A stretch of 64,000 bases of DNA from Heterodera schachtii (GCA_023374025.1 SIJG01000003.1:124001-188000); one strand, 5' to 3'; shown: positions 37,433 to 49,758, numbered from the stretch's first letter. Program-made: numbers and translations. Notes: generated from the letters alone by a model not told the origin.

Positions 37433-38529
37433 AATGCAACCGTCCGTTACGCTGGTCATCGACCACTCCTCCGTTGACCATCGTCCCAAAGTGCTGCTTG
37501 TCGACACGGGCCTTCCCTCTCATCGTCAAGCCGTTCTTTCCGGGTAAACTTTTCGTCCATTCGTTGGCCCATTCATTCATTTCAATTGCTCCCCCATTTT
37601 TTGGTCTTTTATGGCATGGCATTGCGCCACGCCGTGTGAGTACCGTCGTCACCACCCATCCCGACGCACATTCCATGGGCAACCTCAACTTGTTCCCATG
37701 CGCGGAGGTCTGTCTAAATCATGTTTTCTGCTTACCCAATTTTTGCGCTTCGCTTCAATTCAGATCCATTCCGGCACCGCCACTTTTCGTGCCAATATTC
37801 TCCGGCCTCAGTCGGCCCCTTCATTTGTAATTTGTTTAATTTTATTTGCACTTTTCTCCGTTTTCGGTGGGGGGGGGGAAATTTAAAGTTTTGGTTCGGT
37901 TACCCTAAATTCTTCTTCAAATTGGCGTCGTTTTCCCTCCAAAAGGAGAACAACCGAAGTGAATTGCCCTTCCGTCCGGTCTCTGACCACGCCGACCTTT
38001 ATTTGACCCCGGGCATTTCGCTGCAGGACCAAAGTTTGGTGGTGCGCGGAGTGAAGGGCCACGGCACAGTGGCAATTGTCGGTGAGTGGAGGGAATGGGG
38101 GGAGAGGGAGAGGGGATGGCACGGCACAGAGTAGGCAAAATGCAAATGGCACAACAAAAAGGGAAGCTGGTGCTGAACGAGCAGGACTTGTCCAGCTCCG
38201 ACTCCGCGATGCGAGCCTTTGGCGTGGAGGACGGCGAACATCGGAAGTTGTGGCAGGCAACGCGACGCGAAATTGTGTGCCTGGCGGACTTTATAATACC
38301 AGGTAATGAAGAGGAAAAGGTGCCCAAGGGGAAAGGGAATGCCAAAGTCAAAGGGGGACGAATGGCGGCAATTAACAAGCAAAGGTTAACTAATAATAAT
38401 GCCAAATGACCCCATTTAGGGTTTGGAGTGCCATTCAAAGTGAGCGAAACACTGAAAAGACTCGCGGAATGCGGAACAAAGAAGAAGAGGGAACAAAGAG
38501 AAAGAGGAGAAAGGGGAAAAAGGAGTTGA
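37433..38529 (+). CDS. MBLAC1-like metallo-beta-lactamase-fold protein, ligands lost
   Basis: MBLAC1 is a single-domain metallo-beta-lactamase-fold hydrolase. Exons visible: 37433-37543 (PSVTLVIDHSSVDHRPKVLL then VDTGLPSHRQAVLS), the exon with HGIAPRRVSTVVTTHPDAHS and MGNLNLFPCAE, IHSGTATFRANILRPQ, then SDHADLYLTPGISLQDQSLV with VRGVKGHGTVAIVG, then KLVLNEQDLSSSDSAMRAFG to REIVCLADFIIPG, and GFGVPFKVSETLKRL to the stop at 38529. Order and spacing match human MBLAC1, but the metal-binding positions do not. HxHxDH is HPDAHS, TPGH is TPGI, AGD is VGK and PGHG is PGFG. The tail is Lys/Arg/Glu-rich. One exon junction lacks an AG acceptor (see findings). The first exon, upstream of 37433, was not identified. 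A pseudoenzyme or a decaying paralogue are both possible. Confidence 0.78.
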
Positions 38530-41500
38530 GCAGGGAAAGGAGCGGAGAGATATTTGAACAATCATTTGACACTTTAAACATTTATTGCCCAATTTGTGCT
38601 AATTGCCCCTTAATAATGTCAAAAAGGCAATCCAAACATCGGCGGAAGAAGTCAATTTCAATTCCCAAACAAACTGCAAATATCCAATGAACAGCAGCAA
38701 AACCAACCCATCAATTTGTGCTCAATTGCTCGGAATGTCAGCCGAACAAACGATCGGACGACAGTTACAGTTGGAAAAAGAAGAAGAAAAACAGAAAGAG
38801 AGAGAGAGAGAAGGGGAAAAGCAGAGAGAAAGAGGGAGATAGAGGAAAGGGAAAAGCAGAGAGAGAGAGAGGGAAATGAGAAAGAGAGAGATAGAGGAAG
38901 GGGAAAAGCAGAGAGAGAGAGAGAGAGAGGAAGGGGAAAAGCAGAGAGAGAGTGAGAGGAAGAGAGAGAGAGAAAGGGGAAAAGCAGAGAGAGAGAGTGA
39001 GAGGAAGAGAGAAAAGGGGAAAAGCGTAGAGAGAGCGAGAGAGGAAGGGGAAAAGCAGAGATAGAGTGAGAGGAAGAGAGAGAAGGATGAAGTGAAGAAG
39101 AGTTTACTAATCCATGTCCATTCCCTGCTTTTCCCCTCCCTCTCCATGACATTTCTCGCTCGACTAAGCTCGTAAAAAGCTTTATCTGCTGCTCATGTTT
39201 GAAGAGGTGTGAAGCTCCTGCCCGTGTTTGACCACAATCGGCAAATTGGGCGGGTGTGGGGGATGAATTGTTTGTCTAAACGGGGAGGGAGCTGAATTGG
39301 TGGGGAGGGAGTGGCGGGGGGGGGGGGGGGGAGGCGGGGGACGTTCGCCATTTTCACTGTGTTTCGCTCATCACTTTTTCCATCCTTCCGTTTACTTTTT
39401 TGTTTTTCACTTCTTCCTCTTCCCTTCATTTTCTTAGTTCCGTTCCATTTTCCTTTCCTTCGTTACCATTCCTTAAACTTTTTTGGCACCGCTCTTCTTC
39501 CACTCTCTTCCTTTTTCTCTTTCTTCTTTCTTCCCATCTCCCGCACTCTCTCCTCCATCCCATCTCATCATCATTAAATGTTGTTGCTGAGCTGTGCTCC
39601 TTTATTTTATGGCTTTCTTCCCATTAAGCTCCCCGGGGTTCTTCCCCCCCCCCCCTCTTCTCTCTCTCTCTCTCCTCCATTCTCTTCTCTTTTCTCCTTC
39701 TCTCTTCGCCTGCATAAATCAAACAATCGCGGATAAATGCTGCTGAATTGTGAGCTCAAGAAGAAACTTTGTTCATTTGGTTTCTCTCATTCAAATGATG
39801 AGGACGTAAAAATGTCATCAAAGGGAGCGAATGGTGGGAAATGTCGCATTTACTGAACCAACGCAACGCACTGACCATCCTGAAAAAGCACTGGTAAGCA
39901 TTCCCGACCGAACCCCCCCCCCCTCCCTTAAGCTTCTTCCTCCCTCTCTCTCTCTCTCTCTCCCTCTCTCTTCCTCTTCCATCCCTTCTCTTCCGATACT
40001 TCCGTCCACCTTTTAACCTTCTTTCCTTCCAACTTCTCTTCCCCATTTCATTCGTTCACATTTTAAATTTATCTCCCCCATTTTTGGTGAATGAATGCCT
40101 CTGTTTTCCCTCATCGAGCTCGGATAATTTGAATATGAATGGGAAAGTACGGACGACGAAGAGACGGATGAAAGGGAAGATGCTTCCATTTCCTTTGGGG
40201 GAGTGACCTTTAGGGACGGGAGCAAAGGCAAAGAAAAAAGGGACGGACGAAGGGACGAAAGAATGGACAAATGGACAAATGGGGGGGGGGATTCATCAGC
40301 AGAAGAAGTGAAACTGCGATCACTGGAGACTAAAAGCGTCGGAACATAGGCAACGCTGAGATCACTTTGCCGTCATTAAAAAAAACAAAAGGTTGGACAG
40401 TGGCGGCATTGGCCAAAGGATCGGACCATTGCCTTTTTCCTTTTGTCTTTTGCTTTGGCATTTCGTTTTCCCATGAAAAGGGCAATTAACACCTTGATAA
40501 TTTGCTCGATGTTTTCTGGTGATGATGTTCCATTTGGCTGTTTATTAAGCCATTGGAAACTTTGGGGAAGGGAAATGCCGTGCCATCACTGACTGTCCTT
40601 TTGTCCCTTTGGTCGGTAATTTGCTACAATTTTCCACTTGGCCGTGTTCCTTCTGAATTCGAATTCTCGAGGCTTTGTCGGTTCTCGGCTGATTCACCCC
40701 CCCCCCCCCGTCGTGTCCCAATGTTCCCCCCCCCCCCTTAAGTTGTTCTCCTGCTTCCCCCCCCCTCTCCCCCCCCCCCACTCTGTCCCATTTTCCTCAT
40801 CTTACTGTAGTCGATTATTGGCGAATTCATCATCCTCCTCCATTCCGCTAAAAGAAGCGCCAATACAACAACATTCATTCATTCGTTCCATTCATTCACA
40901 TTCCCCTCTCCGCTAAACTTTGTGGTGCTAAAAGAGGAGGAAAATGAGGGGGAGAGAGACGAATTGGATGGAAGAAAAGGTGAGGTGAGGGAAGAGAGGG
41001 GTACGAAAGCCGTAAGAAGTCCCCTCTTCCCCTTCCTCTCTCCCTCTTCCCCCCCCCCCCCCCCTCTTTTTCCTTCTTTTCCCCTCTTCCCCCGGTGCTT
41101 CTTCCTTTTCTGTGGCTCATTCTCATCACAGCACTCACTCACTCAGGCGAAGCACCGCCCTCCGCTCCTTCGTCGGCGGGGAGTGTCTTCTTCTCCATTT
41201 GCGGAAACGGGACGGGGCGGGGCCATTCATTCATCCGCTTATTTGTGTAGCAACTGCTTCTTTTGCCCATTCACTATCATTCGCAGCGTCTTTTAGAGTC
41301 TTTTGTGCTTCTCCCGTCGCTATTGTCGAGAATTGGTGATCGTGGCTCTTATTAGTCTCAAATTGGGTAATAATGCCCATCCTCCCCCTCCATTCTCCCG
41401 CTTCTTACTCCCTTCCCCCCACCCTTCCCTTTTCCCACTTACTTCCCCTTCCCCTTTATTCTCCCTCCCCCTTTCCTCCTCCACTCTCGCCATCCCCCTT

Positions 41501-42960
41501 CTCCCCTCCCTTCTCCCCCTTTCCCTCCCCTTTCCCTCCTCTCCCCTCCCTCCCAAATTACCCTTGGTCTTTTGTCTGTGTATGTTTTTCCCCAAAAAAC
41601 ATCTCAATTCATTTCTTCAGCCGACTCGCCGCTGTTCATCTTTCCAAAGTGTCGGCTCCTCTCATCCCCCGCCGTTCATTAATTTCCCCCCCCCCATCCA
41701 ACTCTCATTTCGCAACCTTTCCCCTCCCCCCCCCCCGTCGTCGTCGTTCATCAATTTCACTTTTCCCTCCCCTCTCGTCTCCCCATTTTCTCACCATCCG
41801 TTGCATTTTCATTTTCTTCCCTTTGGCGTTCCCTTCTCCCCATTCATTCGCCCTTCTTCTTCTTTCTTCTTCCATATGGTCAAAGTTAAATTTATTTGGA
41901 CAAAATTTACCAACTCTTAAAATTCAAATGAACTCATTAATTCAATTAATTCGATTCAAATTGATATTTTTATCTTTTATTTTGAATTTTATTGGATAAT
42001 CACCCGTTCCCCGTCTCCCCCCTCCATTTTTCGCCTTTTCAAAATGATAATTTGTTTTGTATAGTTCCCCTCCCGCCCCCCCCCCCCAATTCCCCCTTCT
42101 CACCCCGACCTTTCTTCTGCTCTCCCCTCGGGGAGTATTATTCACTCTCCGATCCGATCAGACTCCTCAGCCCCCGAAGTCATTTATGTTTTTCACCAAA
42201 GGAGCGGCCGGGCGTTAAGTGTTAGTCACTCGTCAAACCGACTCCCCCCCCCCCCTCCCAATGCCCCCTTCCCCCTCCCCCCCCCCTTTCCACAATTCCC
42301 CCCCCCCCCCCCGCTTTCTCTCCCCCCCCGTCGTCCCAACCGCCCGAAGAAGTGAAAAAGTGTCCATCGGAAGACGGACGGAGAGAAGCAAGGTTAACAC
42401 AGGCAGCAAGAGCAATCATTTGCAATTTGCACCTCCATTTCGCTCATTTTAATCCAACTCAATAATCCATCTGCCAATTTACGCCAATCCCAAAATGCAT
42501 GGCAATCAAATCCATTCCATCTTAGGGTCCTTTTAAATTTCACCATTCATCCTCCGATTATTCCCCCCCCCCCCTCCTTTTGCCCACTCCTTTCTTCGTT
42601 CCCAATGAATTCAAAATTTGTTTTCTCCTCATTTTTTCATTCGTCTGAACCAATTCCCCCCCCCCCGTTCAGAGTAGCCTTTCTTTCTTTGTTCGCAAAG
42701 GCCAATGATTTGGTTTTTCGCATTTAAATCGTCCATTTTAATCGGTCCCTTTAATTGTCAATTAATTTTTTGGTCATTTGTCCCTAATTTCAGCCAATTT
42801 TCTTTTCCCATTTTTCATTGATGTTCTCCTTTCACCCGATGACAACTTCAGCAGGTTGTTTGTTTGTTTTCTGTTGAATGTCCATCCTTTTGAATGCTTT
42901 CGTCGATCACTTCCGATCGTTTTTCTTTTCATTTGCCATTTGATCGCTCACTTTCCCCAG
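38530..42960. other. Low-complexity region with orphan exon candidates
   Basis: GA-rich (38776-39090) and CT/C-rich tracts dominate. Candidate plus-strand exons with plausible splice sites are 39838-39894 (WWEMSHLLNQRNALTILKKH), about 41289-41366 (SLLCFSRRYCRELVIVALIS) and 42127-42240 (SAPEVIYVFHQRSGRALSVS). They may be 5' exons of the gene at 42961-49028 separated by repeat-filled introns, but phases could not all be matched. Confidence 0.35.
38776..39090. repeat. GA-rich tandem repeat
   Basis: Irregular units of AAGGGGAAAAGCAGAGAG with AG runs and GAGAGGAAGAG spacers. Frames across it encode only Arg/Glu/Lys/Gly and are not credible proteins. Confidence 0.8.
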
Positions 42961-44683
42961 GGCATCTGAGTGACCCCGCGGGCGCTGTCCCCCGTCGTAA
43001 AATGGTGCCGTCTTTGGGTGCCGTTGTGCCCCCTCCCCCGGAGGGTTCCCCCTCCTCCTCCTCGTCCCCGTCGTTTGCCCATCCGAATCAGTTAATGCAA
43101 CGCGCAGACGGCACTTCTCCCGCAGGAGGCGATATGTCCACGGGTAAAGGAAAACGAATTGGGGGACGGGGGCATTTGGAAATCGTACAAATTTAGGCAC
43201 CTTCCCCCACCTTCAACCCTTTTTTGCCGCGTTGGCCCGAAATTTGGCCAATGTTTCGCCACAACAGCAGCAGACGAACCAAAGCCAAAGCCAACGGTGT
43301 CAAGCGCCGAACTCAGTGCCATCAAATTCAAATAATAACGGCAAGCAAAATCAGAGCTGATCAGTCTGTTATTCTATGGCTTTGTCATTTGTTTCAGTGG
43401 CACTTTCTCCGTCGCCTTTTCCCTTTGCTTTTCCCGGCCCATTTTTGGCACGACAGCAAAATGCGAAAGAGCAGCAAAAACAGCAGCAAAATTCGCCACC
43501 AATTGGCGGCGGTGCGAAAAACGAAATTTTGGGACTTAAAAAAAAGAATGTGCCAATTCAGACGCACAACAGCAACAGCAGCAAATGATGGCCAATTGGC
43601 TGAATATGCTGGCGATGGCCCACGGAAACGGAGGGACAGCGAAAAGCGAACGCACCGCCGCCGACGCCGTCGCCACCAAAAGTATGTTTTGGCAAATTTC
43701 AATTGTTTTAGCGTTTGTTTTGGTGTTCCATTTTAACTTTTAGGGCTTCGATTTGTTTTTCCATTTATTTTTTTCCCTTTTTCCGCTTTTTATGCCTTTG
43801 CTCATTTGTCAGTGATTAATCGCTTCCTTTTCCGTAGCGGTGAAACTTTTTGCAAAAGTTCGGCGGAGAGAAAAGCGAAGTGACAGTCATTGTCGGATCA
43901 GCAGATGAATGTTTCTTCTGCTGAACTGAACAAAATTCAAAAATATTCACAATTCGCTGGTTCCTTCCGCTGTTAATGGATTTCGGAAATGCCCCGGGGG
44001 CAAAGACTCACGGGGAATTAAGTGTTTTTCTTCAATTTAGTCATCCATTTTTTATACTGATGAAAAGTCCGCCTAGTTTTTTAAAGAAAAATTGAAAAAA
44101 TAATTAATTTTTTATTTGAATTAATTTTAAATTTAGTCGTTACAACCGATTACATATTTTTGACATGAATAAGCGGACCAATTTAGGGGAAATTTGTTGC
44201 CTGATAACCAGCTGATCTGTGTTTGCCCCTCTCTCCCTCTCTTTCTCACTCTCTTTAGTTCCCCTCTTTCTCTTCCTCTCTCTCTCTTCCTCTCTTTCTC
44301 TCCATCCTCTCTTTCCCAGTTATATTTCTCCCCTTCTCTTCCCCTCCTTTTCTTAAATCAAATCACAAATCACTCCCCCCCCCCCTCTTTTTTTCATTGT
44401 CCACCCAAAAGCGTCTCCTCCCCCCCCCCGCCACTTCTTTTTCTAACCGTGGGAATTATGTCGCCAATTTGTTCTCCCCTTTTTCTCGGCCCGGCCGACT
44501 GGCGGCAACCCTTTGACACTTTGTGACAGCCGAACAACAAATTGGGCGCTACCGAAAGGACTCCGACGGATGGGAAAGAAGAGAAAATGTTGAGAAAGAG
44601 TAAAAAATTAAGGGAGGGGGAGAGATTAGCGCGGAGAATATTTGTTTATTTAGGGAGTGAGAAAAAAGAGAAAGGGTAATTAA

Positions 44684-44723
<40 letters not shown>

Positions 44724-47700
44724 GGAGAGAGGGGGGGGGGGGGGTAAAGCATGTAAATGGGCCAAATTCCCCAATTCCCCTTCTTATGTTTATTTCGCGC
44801 CCCTCCAAAAAACATCTCTTCCCAAACCTTCCTTCTTCCCCTCCGTTCCCTTCCTCCCCCACCCCTCTCCCTTTCCCCTTCCCTTCCCTTCCTCCGTCCG
44901 TCTCTCTCTCCTTTTTGTCTTTTTTCTTCTTCTTCTCAATGGATATGTGATGATGTGTCTGTCGGCATTCTTCAAAGGAAAGAGAACCGTCTTAAAGGAA
45001 ACCTCTTAATAGCACTTAATCTCATTATGTGCGAGAATTGAGGAGGGCGGCGGGGGGGGGGGGGCAGAGCGGGGGCCATCAAAACACATCACAGGGGACG
45101 GACGATTAATCCAAAGGGGCGACGTGCAGAAAAGGGAGGGGAGGGGAGAGGATAAGGAGGAAGGGAGAGGAAAAAAAGAGTGGGGGGGGGAGAGGAGGGG
45201 AGGGGATGAAAGGATTGGGGAGAGACAACTCGAGAACGGATGGACCATGGAAGAGTTGCTCAATAATGGACGAGAATGAGAATGAGAAGTGTGAAGAATG
45301 AATGAATGAGTGGGATGCCGCCAAAGAGAAAAGGGGGGATTATAATGCCAAAAGAGAAGCGATGAGATGGATATACAGTAAGAGAAAATATCGAGGGATC
45401 AAAAGGGGGGGGGGATGGAGAAAAGTTGCGGGGGACGGGGGAGCGGTGCCTAATCATTCCCATGGCAGCCCATGGATTGCTTCACTCCCCTCACTTTTGC
45501 TCCTCCCATCTTCCAAATGCTTATTTCATTTCTCCGTCTTTTTCTTTTCTTTCTTCGTCTCGCTCCGCTGAAGCGATCGGCCCCATGCCGTCTCCCTCCT
45601 CCTCCCCCCCCCCCCCAATGTGCGCAGACTTGGCGGAACTTCCCAACTTCCCCCCCCCCCGATTTGGGGCAAAAAAACATAAGAAAAAACATTAGAAAAA
45701 TGGCCATGACGAAAAGGGAGAAATAAAATTAATAAACAAATTTCACTAAACAAAAAGACGGCCCTAAAACACTTAAAACTGACTTTGTGCTTAATAATGC
45801 CACCCCCGCCGGTCGTTTACCTCATAAATTCCCCCCCCCCCCCCCCCGCCTCCCCGCCATCGTTTCCTAGTCAAATACCGTAATCCCTCTGTTCTCCCCC
45901 CCCCCCGAGGGGAAAGGGATAGCCAATAATCGTAAATAACTCCCCTTCTCTTCCCCCTCTCCCCTCAAAAAAGATGATTCCTTCGTCCCCGACGGGCTGA
46001 TGATAAAATCGCCCAACAAAGTCATAAATCGCCCAAATTGAGTTGATGGCAGTCCCCTCCATCTCAACAAATTTGCCCATATTTGGGCTTAGAGCATTTT
46101 TATTGGCCAAAATGTGAGAAAAGTGACGGGGAAAAGCAGGTGCGAAGATTGTTGGATAACAGCAGACAAACACAAAATGGAGAAGAACAACAACAAGCAG
46201 ATGAAGAAGAAGAAGAAGAAGAAGAAGAAGCAGATGGGGGGGGAAACAAATCGTAAAAAGGAAGAGAAAAGGGAGGGAGGGAGGGGGACAAATTGGCAAA
46301 ATAAAGAGACAAAATGCCAAAAAAAAGAGACAAATTGGCAAAATAAAGAGACAAATGCCAACAAAAACGAGACAAATTGGCAAAATAAAGAGACAAAATG
46401 CCAAAAAAAGAGACAAATTGGCAAAATAAAAGAGACAATTGGCAACACGACCATTGATCACTTCCCTTTTGCTCAGCTGATCACTTTCCTCCGTCCTTTG
46501 CTCATTCTGATCAGTGATCACTTTCTTTCTTCCCTTACTCTTTCAATTTCCCCCTCTTTTTTTCATTTTCAAATATTCCCCAATTTCCCCCCCCCCCCCC
46601 CCCCCCTCCTCCGTTGACCATCCGTACAATAAGTTTATTGTCCGCTTCGATGGCGAAAAGAGGCGCAATTGCGCGTCATCGACCGGAAATGGACGACGGA
46701 CGGACAAATTTTGTCGTTTGATTGGGCGAACACTGAAAAGACACATAAATTTTAATGAGGGACAAAATTTGATGAAAACCGAAAAATGGGAGAAATAAAA
46801 AAGGGAAAATTTGAGTAAATTCAAATGGATCCAATGGAAATGCTTTTAATTTGTTCCCAATTTTAACATTTATTTTCTTTTTTCCGTTCGTTTGCCATTA
46901 AAATGTTTTTTTTCAATCTGAGCAGACAAAAACAAAACAAACAAAAGAATGAATGAATGGGCCAATGGCATAACCAATTTTATGGCCATTTATCTTTCGC
47001 CGCTTTTCCCCCGGGCACAGGCAAAAGGGCGAAAAGGAAACGAATGAATGGCAATGGCACGGCCAAATTAAATTTGGCGCTGCCAAACGTTGGCCGAGTG
47101 GCGGCGAGTGCTTTATTGCCGCTTTGGGAGTTATTTATTTTGGACATGCGCTTTTGTTGGCATTCACTTCGGTTGGCACTTGGCGATATATCAAAAAATA
47201 AAATTAAAAAGTAAGAAATTGAGGAAAAAAAAAAAAAAAAAAGTAAAAATGGCAAAATAAAAGGAGCAAAAAAAGGGGGAGAGTCAGCTGCTGTTATATT
47301 TATAGAGAAAAATTTTCTGTAAATTTTTCCATTTCAAAGTGACAAATCTCTAATTGTTGCATTAATTGCCTTTAATTCTCAAACAAAAAACCCAGCAAAT
47401 TGTTGGTGTTCGTCTCCCCCCCCCTCAAAATTCTTTCGTTTTTTCTTTCCCCAAAAATTTGCATAAAAATAATTAATCAAAGGGATGCAAAAACAAACTG
47501 TTCGCTAGCAGGTTTTGTTGTGCAAATTATAATGCATTTGCTTCTTTTTGGCCACCATTCTTACATAATTTTTTTGACCTTTCCCGGCGGACAAAATGAA
47601 CATTTTAGGGACAAAAGAAAAAGTGAGGGGAAAGGGACAAATGAACACTTGGAAAGGGACAAATGGACAGGGAAAGGGGGGGGAAGGGACAAATGGACAC

Positions 47701-49028
47701 TTGGAAAGGGACAAATGAACACTTGGAAAGGGACAAATGGACAGGGAAAGGGGGGGGGAAGGGACAAATGGACACTTGGAAAGGGACAAATGAACACTTG
47801 GAAAGGGACAAATGGACAGGGAAAGGGGGGGGGGGAAGGGACAAATGGACACTTGGAAAGGGACAAATGAACACTTGGAAAGGGACAAATGAACACTTGG
47901 AAAGGGACAAATGGACAGGAAAGGGGGGGGGGGGAAGGGACAAATGGACAGGGAAAGGGGGGGGGGGGAAAGGGTGTCCCATCTCAAAACTAAAATAAAT
48001 AAAGAGACCTGCCAATGAATGAAGAATTTGCCAAAGACTTTTATTGTTAATTTTCTAATAATAATAATAAAAGGATTTTTGCAGCATTGGAAAGCGATTC
48101 CGAGGGGAATTCGGTCTGTCCGGCGTGTAAAGAGCCGATTGGGAAAGAGCCGACGCAATGGGAAAGCCATTTGGAGGCGGAAAGGAGCCGACTCAGAAGC
48201 GAAATTGAAAGGTGTGAAACTGAGACTTAATTTTCGATTGCCAAATTTTTTTGAGGGCGTCGGCACAAATGTCTGGTGCGAAAGATGGGGCGGGGAATTT
48301 AGCGAAAGGGAAATTTCTGATGGATCGGACGGACGAATTTCGAATTTCAAATGCGTTTTTTAGTCTGAGGACGGCTGTTCATGGCATTGTCACTTCAGCA
48401 GCAGAAACGACAACGGGACAAGCGCACAATGAGCAGAAAGAGCGGGTGGACGAGGCGGAAATGGCGCTGGAACGAATCCGCGAGAGTCAGCGGAGACGCG
48501 TCACCGGTGAGAGAAGACGGAATGCCAATGGGCGGCAAATTCAAAAAATGAAAGATTTAGCGAAAGTCCGTGGCCATTTTTTCACGAACTCCCCCATTAT
48601 TACCATGTTAATCAAAAACGACGACAGCAGCAACAAATCAAATATCAAAAGCAAAGCAAATGGAAATGAGGTGCGGTGGGGGGGGGGGGGGTAATTAGGC
48701 AAATTGACAAAAGTCAAAGGGCGCCGCGAGGGACAGCCCCAAGCAACGCGAAGACAACGCGACGGAAGCCCACGGCGACGGAAGCGGCGCACGGCAAAGT
48801 GCCAACGGATACACCGTCTCACCATTTTCGGCACTTGAACTCGCTCGAGGCTTTGAACATAAAGAGGAGGACGAGGAAGTGACGAGACGGAAGAGCCCAG
48901 AAGGGATGAAACGGTCGAGCCCCGGGGGAATGAAACGGTTGAGCCCTGAGGCGATAAAGCGGATGAGTCCGGAATGGACGAAGCGGATAAGCGCGGAGGA
49001 AATCAAACGGCCCCGGATGGAAATTTGA
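42961..49028 (+). CDS. Q-rich zinc-finger protein, possibly RNF220-related (exons)
   Basis: A set of plus-strand exons that probably belong to one nuclear protein. Exon 42961-43143 is Pro/Ser-rich (GHLSDPAGAVPRRKMVPSLG). The next, from 43197, gives TFPHLQPFFAALARNLANVS then PQQQQTNQSQSQ. Exons from 43398 give FPGPFLARQQNAKEQQKQQQ and QQQQQQMMANWLNMLAMAHG. Exon 48070-48211 carries a zinc-binding motif VCPACKEPIGKEPTQWESHL, followed from 48362 by a basic stretch ESQRRRVTGERRRNANGRQ and IQKMK. The order zinc finger then Arg/Asn-rich helix with K-M-K recalls the middle domain of RNF220, but no RING finger is seen. The last exon (from about 48718) ends with five octapeptide repeats of type xKRxSPEx and stop TGA at 49026. 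Exon linkage between 43.7 and 48.0 kb is inferred, and phases at 43360-43398 conflict. Confidence 0.42.
46268..46442. repeat. About 41-bp tandem repeat
   Basis: About four copies built from GACAAATTGGCAAAATAAAG and AGACAAAATGCCAAAAAAAG. It lies between exon candidates of the Q-rich gene. Confidence 0.8.
47625..47960. repeat. GGGACAAATG tandem repeat (intron)
   Basis: Units of about 20 bp, GGAAAGGGACAAATGAACACTT and variants with GGACACTT, interrupted by G runs of 7-12. It is the same family as 25855-26060, in the opposite orientation. It ends about 110 bp before the zinc-finger exon. Confidence 0.9.
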
Positions 49029-49478
49029 GGAATTGAGACGCCGTAGGAGAGATCAGAGATCAGCAGAAATGAGCAGATATTTGTATTTGTATACATTAGT
49101 AGTGACACTGAGGCGACGTTTTAATCGGACTTTGTTTTTTTTTCGTTTTCCAAAGTTTTAATGTTTTGTAATTCCCTCCCTTTTTTCTCGTAGTTTTGAC
49201 TGGTCGAGCTTTTCCTTCCTTCCCAAATGATCCCTTTTTGATCAGCTATTAAATATTTAATGAAGACAAATTTAATTTAACGAATAAAATTAATTAATTT
49301 ATGCTTATTTGACTTTATTTTTGTACTCAGAATGCTTTAGCATTGATTGAATGTGTAAAACAATGAAAAGTGCGAGTCATTGTCAAATGATCGAATTGTA
49401 CAAATAATGCTTACTACCAGTACGAATTGAATTTTTGTTTTATTTAATCATCATTATTTCTTAAACGGACGTAAAGCA
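49029..49478. other. Spacer, 3' of Q-rich gene
   Basis: AT-rich. Contains AATAAA words near 49283 that could end the Q-rich gene. No gene is seen. Confidence 0.5.
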
Positions 49479-49758
49479 TCACAAAGCATCGCTTTTTCGT
49501 CCTTCCTTTTGTCCTCTCCCGCTTTTCTCCTTCTCTTTCTCTCTCTTCTCTCCCTTTCTCTTTCCCTTCTCTGAGTCTCTTTTTCTCTGCTTATGCTCTT
49601 TGTCTGATTTGGCCACTCCCTCCGACTCCTCCTGTTGCCACTGTCGGTATCTTTGACGAAGGCCTAGGGATGAATTTAAATTTTGTATTTTCCTTTTTCT
49701 GAATTGCCTTGGCGAATTGTTGGTCTGGTTCACTTCTTCCTGTTGCGAATTGCCACTT
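49479..49758 (-). other. Possible alternative 3' exon, Lys/Glu/Gln-rich
   Basis: After a good acceptor at about 49772 the minus strand is open: TASGSGNSQQEEVNQTNNSP, RQFRKRKIQNLNSSLGLRQR, then a Lys/Glu/Arg-rich tail to 49479. It lies just downstream of the reductase stop codon. It could be an alternative C-terminal exon of that gene or a remnant. No donor in matching phase was found. Confidence 0.3.

Noticed and set aside
40013..40330. Acidic or basic frames on either strand (plus: YEWESTDDEETDEREDASIS)
   Set aside because: The plus frame has a stop just upstream with no acceptor between, and the minus frame is Ser/Leu-rich low complexity. Not supported as an exon.
46089..46454. Minus-strand hydrophobic frames with repeated LFCQF text resembling a membrane protein
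   Set aside because: They are the antisense of the 41-bp GACAAATTGGC repeat and a GAA run.
47505..48350. A 281-codon minus-strand frame
   Set aside because: It crosses the GGGACAAATG repeat and the antisense of the zinc-finger exon. No domain.
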